64,000 bases of DNA from positions 248,001-312,000 of the forward strand of contig NZ_JAERRB010000005.1 in NCBI RefSeq assembly GCF_016735595.1, in the 5' to 3' direction. The position numbers and the translations under genes were made by a program. The stretch is from Chryseolinea lacunae (lineage in GTDB: Bacteria > Bacteroidota > Bacteroidia > Cytophagales > Cyclobacteriaceae). The notes beneath the pieces were generated by a model, which saw only the letters and a program-made list of their open reading frames with translations, was not told the origin of the DNA and did not search any database. Below, in pieces: positions 9,341-18,728 of this stretch; the first letter of the stretch is position 1; the number at the start of each line of letters is the position of its first letter.

Positions 9341-10234
9341 ATGAAAAAACTGGCGTACCTGATGGCGTTATGGTTGACGACACAAACTTCGCTGGCACAG
9401 GAAGCGAAGGACGAGGCCATGAACCAGGCACAACGCATGGCGGCCGCATTCACCAACCGGAACTTCACCAGGTATGTCACACACGTGGTGCCATCGGAGT
9501 ATGACAACGACGAGGCCACGAAGAAAAAACTCATTGCCAATCTGCAGGAGCAGGTTCCGGGTGGTGCGGAACTGGAGATTCTGGAGCTGACGGCATTCAA
9601 AACATTTGGCGCGTTGCACCAGGCAATTTTTCTCGTCACCTATCACCATGAATATAGTTTTGTTGCAGCCATCGACGATGCGGCTGGATACTGGCAGTTC
9701 ACCATGCCAATGCCTCAGTCGGTTCACTTCGAGCGCATTCTCAAATTCATTCCCACGTTTGATGTGTCGTTTGCCACGCTCATTGATCCGGGCTTTGCCA
9801 AGCGAAAAACGTTTGAAGTAGGCAAACCGTTGCCTGACTTTCGCTTCGCCACACTGAAGGGCGACACGATTTCGTCCGGTCATTTAAAGGGAAAAGCAAT
9901 CGTGTTGTTTTTCTGGGCACCGTGGTGTGTTGACTGCATGGATGCGTGGCCCTTGCTGAACGACGTGGTGCAAAAAGCAGCGGGAAGGAACATCGCGTTT
10001 GTGGCTCCGGCCGTGCATGCAAACGCCAGGTCGTTTCCACAGCCCTCGCCTGCCCTGCGCACCTTCCGCTACACCGTGGCGCTGGCCGACCGTGCCGACG
10101 ACGACTATAGCCTGCTAGACTACCCCACACACATTGTGACCGACGAGAACCACATCATCGTGTTCAAGCACGAGGGGAGTCATGCCGACACCATTCAGAA
10201 GCTGAACGAAGCGCTGGCGAAGTTGAAGCACTGA
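9341..10234 (+). CDS. Exported thioredoxin-fold (TlpA/redoxin-like) protein with an N-terminal extra domain
   Basis: A 297-residue protein with signal peptide (MKKLAYLMALW to about residue 20, cleavage near SLAQ). Residues about 25-160 form an unassigned alpha/beta region. From about 165 a thioredoxin/redoxin domain begins (GKPLPDFRFATLKGD), and its redox motif is WCVDC in FFWAPWCVDCMDAW. It likely handles thiol-disulfide exchange in the periplasm. I prefer the ATG at 9341 to an in-frame ATG at 9290, because the signal peptide begins there. The N-terminal domain may be fused as a substrate-specific module. Confidence 0.82.
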   Translation: MKKLAYLMALWLTTQTSLAQEAKDEAMNQAQRMAAAFTNRNFTRYVTHVVPSEYDNDEATKKKLIANLQEQVPGGAELEILELTAFKTFGALHQAIFLVTYHHEYSFVAAIDDAAGYWQFTMPMPQSVHFERILKFIPTFDVSFATLIDPGFAKRKTFEVGKPLPDFRFATLKGDTISSGHLKGKAIVLFFWAPWCVDCMDAWPLLNDVVQKAAGRNIAFVAPAVHANARSFPQPSPALRTFRYTVALADRADDDYSLLDYPTHIVTDENHIIVFKHEGSHADTIQKLNEALAKLKH

Positions 10235-10414
10235 GCGGATGATGAAGCGCTGCAATGACAGTGGGTGACAAGCTTTTTAACATAAGACAGCATCCATTAA
10301 GCATTTTCAAGTCCGAAAACGTTTGTTGAAAAATAAGCTTTGGGCCGGCCCATAACTGTGCCGAGTTTCCTAAATTCGTCCCCGATCATTACAAACAGCC
10401 AGAATTTTTAGCCT

Positions 10415-11599
10415 ATGAAAACCATCAACGACATTAATTTTAAAGGCAAACGCGCACTCATCCGCGTGGATTTCAACGTTCCGCTCGACAAGAGTCTGAA
10501 CGTGACGGACGACAACCGCATCCGCGCCACCATCCCCACACTGACCAAAATCCTGAACGACGGCGGAAGCTGCGTGCTCATGTCGCACCTGGGCCGTCCG
10601 AAAGAAGGACCGGAAGATAAATACTCTCTGAAACACACGCTGGCCAAAACAGAACAGTTGCTGGGTCGGCCGGTGAAATTTGCCGGCGACTGCATTGGCG
10701 AAGAAGCGTTCAAACTGTCGGCCGCCCTGCAGCCCGGCGAAGTGTTGATTCTCGAAAACCTTCGCTTCTATAAGCAGGAAGAAAAAGGCGATGTGGCCTT
10801 TGCTGAAAAACTTTCCAAACACGGCGACATCTATGTGAACGATGCCTTCGGAACCGCGCACCGCGCGCATGCCTCCACCACCATTGTGGCGCAATTCTTT
10901 AACGAGAAATGTGCAGGCTATGTGATGGCCGCCGAACTCGACAATGCCAAGAAGGTGATGGAGAAAGCCGACAAACCTTTCACCGCCATCATGGGCGGCG
11001 CGAAGATCAGCGACAAGTTGCTCATCATCGAAAACCTGCTCGACAAAGTAGACAACCTCATCATTGGTGGCGGCATGGCCTATACCTTCTTCAAAGCCCT
11101 GGGTGGCCACATCGGCAACTCGCTGGTAGAAGAAGACAAGCTGGAGCTCGCCAAAGAACTTATTCAAAAAGCAAAAGCAAAAGGTGTTGATCTGTTGCTT
11201 CCCATCGACTCGGTAGTGGCCGACAAATTTGCAGCCGACGCCAACACCGCCATCGCCAACAACCACGCCATTCAGGATGGCTGGATGGGGTTGGACATTG
11301 GCCCCCAATCGATCGCCGTGTTCAGCAAAGCTGTGAGCGAATCGAAAACCATTTTGTGGAACGGGCCTATGGGCGTGTTTGAAATGGAAAAATTTGCAGC
11401 GGGCACAAAAGCCGTGGCCGTAGCCGTGGTGGAAGCAACCCAAAAGGGAGCCTTCTCACTCATTGGTGGCGGCGACTCTGCGGCAGCCGTTGCCCAGTTT
11501 GGTTTCAACGACAAGGTAAGCTACGTGTCAACCGGTGGTGGTGCACTGCTCGAATACTTCGAAGGCAAAGTGTTGCCCGGCGTGAAGGCGTTGGACTAA
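10415..11599 (+). CDS. pgk: Phosphoglycerate kinase
   Basis: Transfers phosphate from 1,3-bisphosphoglycerate to ADP in glycolysis. The 394-residue protein has the family length and landmarks: RVDFNVPLD at 17-25, MSHLGRPK near 52-59 for 3-phosphoglycerate binding, [13 protein letters not shown], and GGGDSAAAV in the C-terminal nucleotide domain. It has its own leader after a 180-base spacer and ends at a hairpin terminator, so it appears to be a single-gene unit. Confidence 0.97.
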   Translation: MKTINDINFKGKRALIRVDFNVPLDKSLNVTDDNRIRATIPTLTKILNDGGSCVLMSHLGRPKEGPEDKYSLKHTLAKTEQLLGRPVKFAGDCIGEEAFKLSAALQPGEVLILENLRFYKQEEKGDVAFAEKLSKHGDIYVNDAFGTAHRAHASTTIVAQFFNEKCAGYVMAAELDNAKKVMEKADKPFTAIMGGAKISDKLLIIENLLDKVDNLIIGGGMAYTFFKALGGHIGNSLVEEDKLELAKELIQKAKAKGVDLLLPIDSVVADKFAADANTAIANNHAIQDGWMGLDIGPQSIAVFSKAVSESKTILWNGPMGVFEMEKFAAGTKAVAVAVVEATQKGAFSLIGGGDSAAAVAQFGFNDKVSYVSTGGGALLEYFEGKVLPGVKALD

Positions 11600-11619
11600 C
11601 TCCGCGCTGCGCTTAAAAC

Positions 11620-11657
11620 AAAGAGCTGCTTCTTTCGAGGCAGCTCTTTTGTTTTTT
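11620..11657. terminator. Bidirectional intrinsic terminator after pgk
   Basis: A 10-bp stem (AAAGAGCTGC with GCAGCTCTTT) closes on a 10-base loop. It is flanked by a T-run on the right and an A-run on the left. It lies between convergent pgk and the HIT gene. Confidence 0.85.
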
Positions 11658-11709
11658 CAGGATGTTGATGTCTGCGATCGCCTGAAAGACAGCGACCGTC
11701 AACGCAACA

Positions 11710-12102
11710 TTACAGATTTTTCCGGATGGCTTCCGCGACTGCGCTCAGCTCAGCTTGTGTAGGCGTGAGTTTGGGACGTGAGAAGTTCACATCGTTTGTC
11801 ACATTCATGGGGATGAGGTGCACGTGCGCATGCGGCACTTCGAGGCCGATGACCGACACGCCAATGCGCACGCAGGGCACTGCTTTTTGGATGGCGTGTG
11901 CTACTTTTTTGGCGAACACGTTGAGGCCTGCCAGCGTATCGTTGTCGAGGTCGAACAGGTAGTCTACTTCCAGCTTGGGCACCACCAGCGTGTGGCCGGT
12001 GGTCAACGGGCTGATGTCGAGGAACGCGATGTAGCGTTCGTCTTCGGCCACGATGTGACTGGGAATTTCGCGGTTGATGATGCGGGTGAAGATGGAGGCC
12101 AT
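11710..12102 (-). CDS. HIT (histidine triad) family nucleotide-binding protein
   Basis: A 130-residue HIT hydrolase, probably a purine nucleoside phosphoramidase of the Hint branch. The triad HAHVHLIP is at residues 91-98, and the N-terminal IINREIPSHIVAEDE plus GHTLVVPK are typical. It starts 30 bases after the greA stop on the same strand, so the two are likely co-transcribed. It ends near the shared terminator behind pgk. Confidence 0.92.
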   Translation of the reverse strand: MASIFTRIINREIPSHIVAEDERYIAFLDISPLTTGHTLVVPKLEVDYLFDLDNDTLAGLNVFAKKVAHAIQKAVPCVRIGVSVIGLEVPHAHVHLIPMNVTNDVNFSRPKLTPTQAELSAVAEAIRKNL

Positions 12103-12132
12103 GGGCGATGTTGTTTCGTCGCGTGTGTTTGA

Positions 12133-12609
12133 CTAGCTGGTGATCTTCATCACTTCAAATTCCATTTCGCCGGCGGGCGTTTTGATGGTGGCGGTCTCGC
12201 CTATTTTTTTACCCAGCAAACCTCTGCCGATGGGCGACATGGTAGAGATCTTGCCGGCTTTCAAATCGGCTTCTTCTTCCGACACCAGGGTGTAGGTTAC
12301 AGAAGCATTGTTCTTCTTATTCTTGATGGTGACCTTCGATAGAATAGACACCTTCGAGGTATCGATGTTGTTTTCGTCCAGCAGGCGTGCGTTCGACACG
12401 AGGTCTTCCAATTGCGCAATCTTTGCCTCAAGATGACCTTGTGCATCTTTTGCAGCATCATATTCAGCATTCTCGCTGAGGTCGCCTTTGTCGCGCGCTT
12501 CCGCAATCTGGTACGCAATGTCCGACCGGCCTTTCGATTTCAGGTGCGTGAGTTCGCCCTTCAACTTCTCCAATCCTTCTTTGGTGTAGTATGATATTTT
12601 TTTACTCAT
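12133..12609 (-). CDS. greA: Transcription elongation factor GreA
   Basis: Stimulates transcript cleavage by backtracked RNA polymerase. The 158-residue protein has the N-terminal antiparallel coiled coil (to about residue 77). Its tip holds the acidic pair in DLSENAEYDAAKD that reaches the polymerase active site. A C-terminal FKBP-like domain ends in SPIGRGLLGKKIGET. Start, length and motifs are standard. It is the first gene of a greA-HIT unit. Confidence 0.95.
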   Translation of the reverse strand: MSKKISYYTKEGLEKLKGELTHLKSKGRSDIAYQIAEARDKGDLSENAEYDAAKDAQGHLEAKIAQLEDLVSNARLLDENNIDTSKVSILSKVTIKNKKNNASVTYTLVSEEEADLKAGKISTMSPIGRGLLGKKIGETATIKTPAGEMEFEVMKITS

Positions 12610-12671
12610 AACTTACATTTTTTCTAAACGAAATTTTCGGAAATGACCTCATTGATTTGTTCGATAGAGGT

Positions 12672-12709
12672 CAAAAAAAGAAACAACGGTCTCATCGCTG
12701 AAACCGTTG
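12672..12709 (-). terminator. Intrinsic terminator of the pentapeptide-repeat gene
   Basis: Read on the minus strand, a 7-bp stem (CAACGGT with ACCGTTG) is followed by TTTCTTTTTTT. It lies just behind the stop of the leftward gene at 12751. Confidence 0.75.
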
Positions 12710-12750
12710 CCGATGCACAAATGTAATACCTTTATTAATAAATGCAAAAA

Positions 12751-13596
12751 TCAGGTCCCTACGAGGGTTGGCAGGTTGGTCTTGATTTGCTCCAGAATTT
12801 CGTCGTCGAACTTGGCCAGATACAGTGTTTTTACTTTGGCAAGTTGCTCTACCGTCAGGCCTTTTGCGCCGCGAAGGTCGGCTTTGTAGAGGCTGGCATT
12901 TTCAAAGTCAGCGCCCATCAGGTAACACCCCTGCAGATCGGACTCCATCAGGAAAGCATTGTTGAAGTTGGCCTTGATGAGAAACGCATTTTCGAAATGA
13001 GCTTTGATGAGAAATGCATCCTTGAAGTTTGCACCGCTGGCATACGCGCCCTTGAGGTTGGCCTGGTTTAGGTTGGAGTTCTCGAAGTTGGTTTGATTGA
13101 GCCGTGCATTTTCGAGGTTTGATTCGATGAGCGACGACTGCGACACGTTGGCGGAATTCATATTCGAACCGGCCAGGTTCGCATAGTTCAGGTTGGTGCG
13201 GGCCAGGTAGCAGTTCACCAGATTGATCTCGTGAATTTTGTGACGGTTCAGACGCTTGATGTTCCCCACCGTTCGAAAGGCCGCTTCTTCAGACTCCCAC
13301 AACCGGAAGTCGTCGATCTCATCTTTATAGGTGCGTATGCGCTGACGGATCTCGCCGTTCTGGTTGAGCCAGAAAATGAGAATACCGATCACGGCGATAT
13401 CGAAGATCATGCCGTGTGCTTCGGCCAGAATCTGCGGTATGAACGAGTCAAACTCCGTGAGGTAATACTTCATGCTGAGCCCCAGCACGAGAATGGTCAC
13501 CAATATCAAAACAAGCGTAGACGTAAGCAGCGGTTTTTCAATGATCGAATTGAAAACCTCGCTTAACTTCTTCATCCGCTTCTGTAAAAAACCCAT
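12751..13596 (-). CDS. Membrane-anchored pentapeptide-repeat protein
   Basis: A 281-residue protein with two transmembrane helices (about 23-43 and 60-78), then a short charged helix. Residues about 120-245 are some 25 pentapeptide repeats of the A(N/D)LxX type (for example NLNYANLAGSNMNSANVSQS). The repeats should form a right-handed quadrilateral beta-helix on the cytoplasmic side. No enzymatic motif is seen. The fold can mimic DNA or act as a scaffold, but function is unknown here. The gene has its own terminator and no obvious operon partner. Similarity between repeats is in the protein, not a DNA repeat array. Confidence 0.88.
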   Translation of the reverse strand: MGFLQKRMKKLSEVFNSIIEKPLLTSTLVLILVTILVLGLSMKYYLTEFDSFIPQILAEAHGMIFDIAVIGILIFWLNQNGEIRQRIRTYKDEIDDFRLWESEEAAFRTVGNIKRLNRHKIHEINLVNCYLARTNLNYANLAGSNMNSANVSQSSLIESNLENARLNQTNFENSNLNQANLKGAYASGANFKDAFLIKAHFENAFLIKANFNNAFLMESDLQGCYLMGADFENASLYKADLRGAKGLTVEQLAKVKTLYLAKFDDEILEQIKTNLPTLVGT

Positions 13597-13659
13597 GGAT
13601 AAACAAGAGTTGCTAAATGGAAATTAACGATTAAAATGAATTTACGCTAAGTTTTTTAT

Positions 13660-14595
13660 TTACACGAGCCGTAGCGCTTCGATTTTGTGTACCAAAGCTA
13701 CATTTATTTTGACATGCGACTCAAAGGTCCAGCCGGCAATGTGGGGGGTCAATATTACATTAGACCGGTTGGCCAGTAAATTGAAGGCGTGGCGCTGACT
13801 TGCTGTGAGCTTGTCCAGTTTTTCATTTTCCAGCACGTCCAGCACAGCGCCCCGCACCTGCCCTTGCTCCACGGCTTCGGCAAGATCGGTCAACGAAACA
13901 ATCTCGCCACGCGCCGTGTTCACAAACACGATGCGTTTTTTGAAACGCTTCAGATACTCGCCGTTCACCATCATCCGGGTTTCTGCCGTCAGGGGAATGT
14001 GAAGGCTCAGCATATCGCTCTCGCTCCACAGGGTCTCCATCGACACCTCGCGCACAAAGGCATCCGTAAATCCGGTTTTATACTTATCGTAGGCCAAAAC
14101 ATTACATCCGAATCCCGACAGCCGGCGGGCAAACGCGTGGCCCATGTTGCCATAGCCCACAATGCCTATGGTCTTCCCCATGATCTCTTCGCCCCGGTTG
14201 CCTTCGCGATCCCACACGGACTGCCGCACCTGCTGGTCGCCACGCGGTATGTTGCGCAGCAGGCTTAGCAACGTGCCCACGGCATACTCCCCCACGGCAT
14301 CGCGATTTCCTTCTGAAGCGTGCAGCACGTGTATGCCCTTCTCTTCCATATAGGCCAGATCCACATTGTCTAACCCGGCGCCCGCACGTCCAACCAACTT
14401 CAGCGTGGGCGCGTCGCCCAGCAGGTCGCGATCGATGGTGGTCTTGCTGCGCACGATCAATCCGTCGTAGCCTGTGTGAAGGGCTTTGATCTCGTCGCGC
14501 GTGATGTTGGGTTTATAGTCAACCTGCCAGCCGATTCCGGTCATCATTTCGAAAAGGCTTTCGTGCATGGGGTCGATTACTAAGCAAAGCGGCAT
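13660..14595 (-). CDS. D-isomer-specific 2-hydroxyacid dehydrogenase (phosphoglycerate dehydrogenase-like)
   Basis: A 311-residue NAD-dependent dehydrogenase. The Rossmann motif is GIVGYGNMG near 143-151. The catalytic Arg lies in NTARGE near 226-231, followed by the Glu of the family (DVLENE) and the His of HIAGW near 290. It has no C-terminal ACT domain. It could supply 3-phosphohydroxypyruvate for serine synthesis or reduce another 2-keto acid. The next gene on the strand, mgtE, lies upstream with only 6 bases between, so the two probably share a transcript. Confidence 0.88.
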   Translation of the reverse strand: MPLCLVIDPMHESLFEMMTGIGWQVDYKPNITRDEIKALHTGYDGLIVRSKTTIDRDLLGDAPTLKLVGRAGAGLDNVDLAYMEEKGIHVLHASEGNRDAVGEYAVGTLLSLLRNIPRGDQQVRQSVWDREGNRGEEIMGKTIGIVGYGNMGHAFARRLSGFGCNVLAYDKYKTGFTDAFVREVSMETLWSESDMLSLHIPLTAETRMMVNGEYLKRFKKRIVFVNTARGEIVSLTDLAEAVEQGQVRGAVLDVLENEKLDKLTASQRHAFNLLANRSNVILTPHIAGWTFESHVKINVALVHKIEALRLV

Positions 14596-14601
14596 AAAAT
14601 A

Positions 14602-15963
14602 TCAGAGCATGATGTGAACCGTGAAAAAATAAAGGGTAAGTCCCAGCAGGTCGTTGGTGGTGGTGATGAAGGGCCCTGCCGCCAACGCGGGATTAAATCC
14701 AAACCTGTTCAGAATAAGCGGTGTGAGGGTGCCGATGAACGACGCAAACAACACCACGCTGAACAACGCCAGCGACACTACCAGCGACAAACGATATTCC
14801 TGAAACAACACGATGTTGGCCCCAAAGACCAGCACCGACAGGAACACGCCATTGAGTATGGCTACAAAAAACACTTTCACCAAACGTTTCCACAACCCCT
14901 CGTCCACAAAGTCGGGATTGGCAAGACTTTGCACGATGAGCGACGACGACTGTATGCCCACGTTGCCCCCGGTGGCCTGGATGAGTGGTGTGAAGAAGGC
15001 AATGGCCGTGACGCGCACCAGTTCGGCTTCAAACAAACCCATGAACTTGGCGTTCATCAAACCACCAAAGATGCCGATGAGCAACCAGGGCAAACGCGCG
15101 CGTGTGTTGCGCCACACGCTGTCGTCTTCCTCTACGCTCTCGGTGATACCGGCCATCATCTTCCGTTCTTCGTCGGCCTGCTCGGTGATCACATCCACCA
15201 CGTCGTCGATGGTGATGCGGCCCACCAGTTGGCCCTGCACGTTCACCACGGGCACGGATTCAAGGTCATACTTCTTCATCATGTCGGCCACTTCGGTGTC
15301 CGGCAAATAGGTCTCGGCCGAAACCACATCGTGTTCATAGATGTCGGCCACCAGTGTTTTCGCATCCGACACAATCAGGTCTTGCAAGGCCACGCGGCCC
15401 AGCAGCTTGTCGTGTTCGTCTACTACATAGACGGCATAAAATTTATTGACACTCTCGGCCTGCTTCCGGATTTCGTTTACACATTCCACCACCGTCCAGT
15501 GATAGCGGGCCTTGATGAGTTCTTTCGCCATTAACCCGCCGGCTACGTGTTCTTCGTAGCGCAGCAGTTCCGTTACCTGTCCTTTGAGTTCCGGCTCCAG
15601 TCCCGACAGCACCTGCTCGCGTTCCTTGATCGGGAGCTCGTTGAGGATGTCGGCCGTGTCGTCGGAAGCAAGTTGATTGAGGAAGTTGGTGATCTCGGCG
15701 GGAGGATATACTTTTAGAAAGCGCTTGCGTGTGTCGCGGTCCAGGTCGCTGATGATCTCAGCCTGGGTTTCGATGGGCAACAGGTCCATCACATACTTCG
15801 ACTCTTCCGAATTAAATTCATAGAGCAGTGTGGTGATGTCGGCCGGCTTCACATCCTGCAAGATCGTCTTAATGAAAGCTTCGTCGCGTACATCCAGCGC
15901 TTCCTGGAAACGGCTCCGGAATTCAACGGTCAACTCAAATTCAACCAGGGGTTGTTGCTCCAC
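14602..15963 (-). CDS. mgtE: Magnesium transporter MgtE
   Basis: A Mg2+ channel of 453 residues. The acidic N-terminal superhelical domain (about 20-130) is followed by two CBS domains (about 135-255, for example VVDEHDKLLGRVALQDLI). Five transmembrane helices (about 285-450) include the pore segment GGNVGIQSSSL. CBS domains sense internal magnesium and gate the pore. Its start codon lies 23 bases inside the 3' end of rsmA, so translation of the pair may be coupled. The neighbours are not functionally related in an obvious way. Confidence 0.95.
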   Translation of the reverse strand: MEQQPLVEFELTVEFRSRFQEALDVRDEAFIKTILQDVKPADITTLLYEFNSEESKYVMDLLPIETQAEIISDLDRDTRKRFLKVYPPAEITNFLNQLASDDTADILNELPIKEREQVLSGLEPELKGQVTELLRYEEHVAGGLMAKELIKARYHWTVVECVNEIRKQAESVNKFYAVYVVDEHDKLLGRVALQDLIVSDAKTLVADIYEHDVVSAETYLPDTEVADMMKKYDLESVPVVNVQGQLVGRITIDDVVDVITEQADEERKMMAGITESVEEDDSVWRNTRARLPWLLIGIFGGLMNAKFMGLFEAELVRVTAIAFFTPLIQATGGNVGIQSSSLIVQSLANPDFVDEGLWKRLVKVFFVAILNGVFLSVLVFGANIVLFQEYRLSLVVSLALFSVVLFASFIGTLTPLILNRFGFNPALAAGPFITTTNDLLGLTLYFFTVHIML

Positions 15964-16756
15964 GACTGCGCTCGATTAAAGATGTGAGGTTTATAAAATC
16001 CTGCACCGACAACTGTTCGGCACGCTTGTTAAAAATTTCAAGCGTCGTTATTTCGGCTGCCAAATTTAGATTTTTTAGTGCGTTGCGCAAGGTCTTGCGG
16101 CGTGTATTGAACGCCTGCTTCACCACCTGCACAAACAACGTTTCGTTGCATCCCAACTGCTGCCGCTGGTTGCGTCGGAGGCGAATCACGGCCGACATCA
16201 CTTTGGGTGGTGGCGTGAACACACCGGGCGGAACCTTGAACAGGTTGTCGATGTCATAGTACGCTTGTAATAACACACTGAGGATGCCATAGGTTTTGCT
16301 TCCGTGTGGCGCGGCAATGCGATCGGCCACTTCCTTCTGCAACATACACACCACCTGATCTACGTACTCGCGGCGTGCCAGCACGCGAAAGAAGATCTGC
16401 GACGATATGTTGTACGGGAAATTTCCGATGATGGAAAAGTGACCGGGAAAAATTTTATCGACCTCCGTTTCCAGAAAGTCACCTTCCACGATCCGGTTGT
16501 TCAGCGCCACGGCATAATTTTTCTTGAGATAGGCCACCGAGTCGCGATCGATCTCGATCACTTTCAGATCCAGCCCTTCGCGTTCGAGCAAATACTTCGT
16601 GAGCACACCCATGCCCGGTCCTATCTCCAACACGGCGGGGCTTGTTCCGCTCACCTCCAACGCGTCGACAATGCGCCGGGCAATTTGTTGATCGTGGAGG
16701 AAATGTTGCCCCAACGACTTCTTGGGTCTTACCTTGTTTGTTTGTTCAGTCCGCAT
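15941..16756 (-). CDS. rsmA: 16S rRNA (adenine1518/1519-N6)-dimethyltransferase RsmA (KsgA)
   Basis: Dimethylates A1518 and A1519 of 16S rRNA late in 30S assembly. The 271-residue protein has KKSLGQHFL at its N-terminus, the SAM loop EIGPGMGVLTKYLL, and the catalytic GNFPYNISSQI (NxPY type). I place the start at ATG 16756 (MRTEQTNK). A longer open frame reaches 16948, but it would overlap the pdxA coding region on the other strand and adds no family sequence. The 3' end overlaps the mgtE start. Confidence 0.95.
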   Translation of the reverse strand: MRTEQTNKVRPKKSLGQHFLHDQQIARRIVDALEVSGTSPAVLEIGPGMGVLTKYLLEREGLDLKVIEIDRDSVAYLKKNYAVALNNRIVEGDFLETEVDKIFPGHFSIIGNFPYNISSQIFFRVLARREYVDQVVCMLQKEVADRIAAPHGSKTYGILSVLLQAYYDIDNLFKVPPGVFTPPPKVMSAVIRLRRNQRQQLGCNETLFVQVVKQAFNTRRKTLRNALKNLNLAAEITTLEIFNKRAEQLSVQDFINLTSLIERSRGATTPG

Positions 16757-16829
16757 ACATCCGGCACAATCTACAAGGAACAAATAGATATTTTCACTAA
16801 ATCGCAAAAGAATTGAACTTACTCTAACG

Positions 16830-17846
16830 ATGCAACCACAGAAACCTCGTATCGGCATAACCCTGGGCGACCCTAACGGCATAGGTCCCGAAGTAGTCAT
16901 AAAGGCACTTGCTGATAATCGCCTGCACGGCATCATCACTCCGGTCATCTACGGCTCAGCCAAAGTCATATCCTTCTATAAAAAATTATTGAACATCGAA
17001 GAGTTCAACTACACACAGGTGCGCAACAAGGGGCAATACGCACCCAAGAGCATCAACGTGGTGAACTGCTGGGAAGAATCGCTCGAAGTGGTTCCCGGCA
17101 AAGCATCGAAAGAAGCCGGCAAGGCAGCCTTTGTGGCTCTGAAGCAAGCCTGCGAAGATCTGAAGGAAGGATTGATCGACGCACTCGTGACCGCGCCCAT
17201 CGACAAACACTCCATCCACAGCGAAGAGTTTCCCTTCAAAGGACACACGGAGTATCTCACCAAATTTTTCGGATCGAACGAAAGCCTCATGTTCATGGTG
17301 AGCGACGCTCTGAAGGTGGGCCTGGTCACCGAACACATCCCCGTGAAAGACATTGCCACGGCTGTGACCAAGGAAAAGATCGAAGCCAAATTGAAGATCA
17401 TGGACCAGTCGCTCCGGAAGGACTTTGGCATCAACAAGCCCAAGATTGCCGTGCTGGGCCTCAATCCCCACGCGGGCGACGGTGGCCTGATCGGCCAGGA
17501 AGACGACGCGGTGATCAAACCCGTGCTGGTGGAACTGAAGAACAAAGGCTGGCTGGTTTACGGACCGTTTGCGGCCGACGGCTTCTTTGCCACAGGCACC
17601 CACACTAAATATGATGGTGTGCTGGCTATGTATCACGATCAGGGCCTGTTGCCTTTCAAGGCGCTGGTGTTCGAAGAAGGGGTGAATTTCACGGCCGGGC
17701 TGTCGGTCGTGCGCACATCGCCCGACCATGGCACGGCATTCAGCATTGCCGGTAAAAATCAGGCAAACGAGAGTTCTTTACGGGAGGCGGTATACCGGGC
17801 GGCAGACATTTTTAAAAGCCGTACAGAACCATCCACAGAAAAATAA
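16830..17846 (+). CDS. pdxA: 4-hydroxythreonine-4-phosphate dehydrogenase
   Basis: NAD-dependent step of de novo pyridoxal 5'-phosphate synthesis. Landmarks in the 338 residues are ITLGDPNGIGPE near the N-terminus, PFKGHTEYL with a metal-ligand His, LGLNPHAGDGGLIG, and YHDQGLLPFK. The gene is divergent from rsmA across a 73-base spacer. A 14-bp palindrome (AAATAAGCTTATTT, 17841-17854) covers the stop codon but lacks a T-run. Confidence 0.95.
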   Translation: MQPQKPRIGITLGDPNGIGPEVVIKALADNRLHGIITPVIYGSAKVISFYKKLLNIEEFNYTQVRNKGQYAPKSINVVNCWEESLEVVPGKASKEAGKAAFVALKQACEDLKEGLIDALVTAPIDKHSIHSEEFPFKGHTEYLTKFFGSNESLMFMVSDALKVGLVTEHIPVKDIATAVTKEKIEAKLKIMDQSLRKDFGINKPKIAVLGLNPHAGDGGLIGQEDDAVIKPVLVELKNKGWLVYGPFAADGFFATGTHTKYDGVLAMYHDQGLLPFKALVFEEGVNFTAGLSVVRTSPDHGTAFSIAGKNQANESSLREAVYRAADIFKSRTEPSTEK

Positions 17847-17937
17847 GCTTATTTAGGCAGGCTGGTTTCGCATTTGACCGACAGGTGGCCCTTATTTTTT
17901 ATTATTAATTATATTTGATCTTCAAGTATTAGTTGAA

Positions 17938-18324
17938 ATGGATATCGTCACAAAAAAGCAGCTGAACATACTTATCCAACTGGCCGAGGCGGATAAACAT
18001 TTCGCAAAGATCGAGCGGGAGATGATTTTCAAGATTGCCCGCGAGCGCAAGTTCCCGGAAGAGGAGGTTCACGACCTCATCCGCAATCCGGAGCCCATCG
18101 ATTCGCTGGGGGCCTTGTCGCTGGACCAGAAGTTCGACTACCTGTGGTCGAGCATCGAACTGGTTTTTGTGGACCAAAACGTGTTCGAGAGCGAGATTAT
18201 TTTCTGTAAGAATATCGCCATCAAATTGGGCTTCAAAAAGGGCGTAATCGACTATTTCATTGAAAATTACGGGAAAAAGTCCAACGCGGAGTTCCGCGAC
18301 GCCGCCCTTGGGGAGTTCATCTAG
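17938..18324 (+). CDS. TerB-like all-helical protein of unknown function
   Basis: A 128-residue cytosolic protein, all helix by composition. LIQLAEADKHFAKIEREMIFKIARE resembles the first helices of TerB/DjlA-type domains, where acidic residues can bind metal. No signal peptide or membrane segment. I am not certain of the family and assign no function. It converges on a small leftward membrane-protein pair with a 16-base gap. Confidence 0.6.
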   Translation: MDIVTKKQLNILIQLAEADKHFAKIEREMIFKIARERKFPEEEVHDLIRNPEPIDSLGALSLDQKFDYLWSSIELVFVDQNVFESEIIFCKNIAIKLGFKKGVIDYFIENYGKKSNAEFRDAALGEFI

Positions 18325-18340
18325 TTATTGTAAAACGGCA

Positions 18341-18511
18341 TCATCGGGCATAATAATGTCTCTGGTCTTCCTCTTTGCGCTTTTTATCCAGAGCGGCCTC
18401 ATGGTCTAGCCTCTTGTTCTCTTTCACGTAGTATATAATACCGGCTACAATGGGCACCATTCCACCCAGGAAGATGCCCGCTATCACGATGTATGAAAAA
18501 AGGTCGCTCAT
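18341..18511 (-). CDS. Small single-pass membrane protein
   Basis: A 56-residue protein starting MSDLFSYIVIAG. One transmembrane helix (about 6-28) is followed by a highly charged tail (ENKRLDHEAALDKKRKEEDQ). The start at 18511 follows the stop of the upstream small gene by one base. An in-frame ATG at 18535 would overlap that gene and is less likely. Probably co-transcribed with it; function unknown. The charged tail points into the cytoplasm by the positive-inside rule. Confidence 0.6.
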   Translation of the reverse strand: MSDLFSYIVIAGIFLGGMVPIVAGIIYYVKENKRLDHEAALDKKRKEEDQRHYYAR

Positions 18512-18512
18512 T

Positions 18513-18728
18513 TTAATCGTTTTTGTGTATGACATAAATTACAAACGCCAATATTCCACAAGCGATCGAAAAAATCATTCCGGCTGCGATCGATACGGAA
18601 TGCCTTGCCGCCGATATTCCGCTAGCGAGCAATGTTAGTGCCCCTCCACCAGTTGCTATAAACAACAAAACAAGGAGCTTGATAATTTCGGTATTAAACT
18701 TTACCTGCTCTTTTTCCTTATCCTCCAT
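18513..18728 (-). CDS. Small two-pass membrane protein
   Basis: A 71-residue protein starting MEDKEKEQVKF with two hydrophobic helices (about 15-37 and 44-65). The first contains a Gly-rich FIATGGGALTLLASG. A longer start at 18758 is possible but adds residues before the charged N-terminus. It is first of a tight pair with the gene at 18341. No family recognised. Confidence 0.6.
   Translation of the reverse strand: MEDKEKEQVKFNTEIIKLLVLLFIATGGGALTLLASGISAARHSVSIAAGMIFSIACGILAFVIYVIHKND

Noticed and set aside
12900-13240. Short repeated DNA words that could suggest a repeat or CRISPR-like array
   Set aside because: They encode pentapeptide repeats in frame, with no constant repeat-spacer spacing.
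16757-16948. N-terminal extension of rsmA
   Set aside because: It would overlap pdxA on the other strand and adds residues not found in RsmA. The ATG at 16756 gives the usual start.
17841-17854. Perfect 14-bp palindrome over the pdxA stop
   Set aside because: AT-rich palindrome with a HindIII-type centre and no T-run or loop; may be chance.
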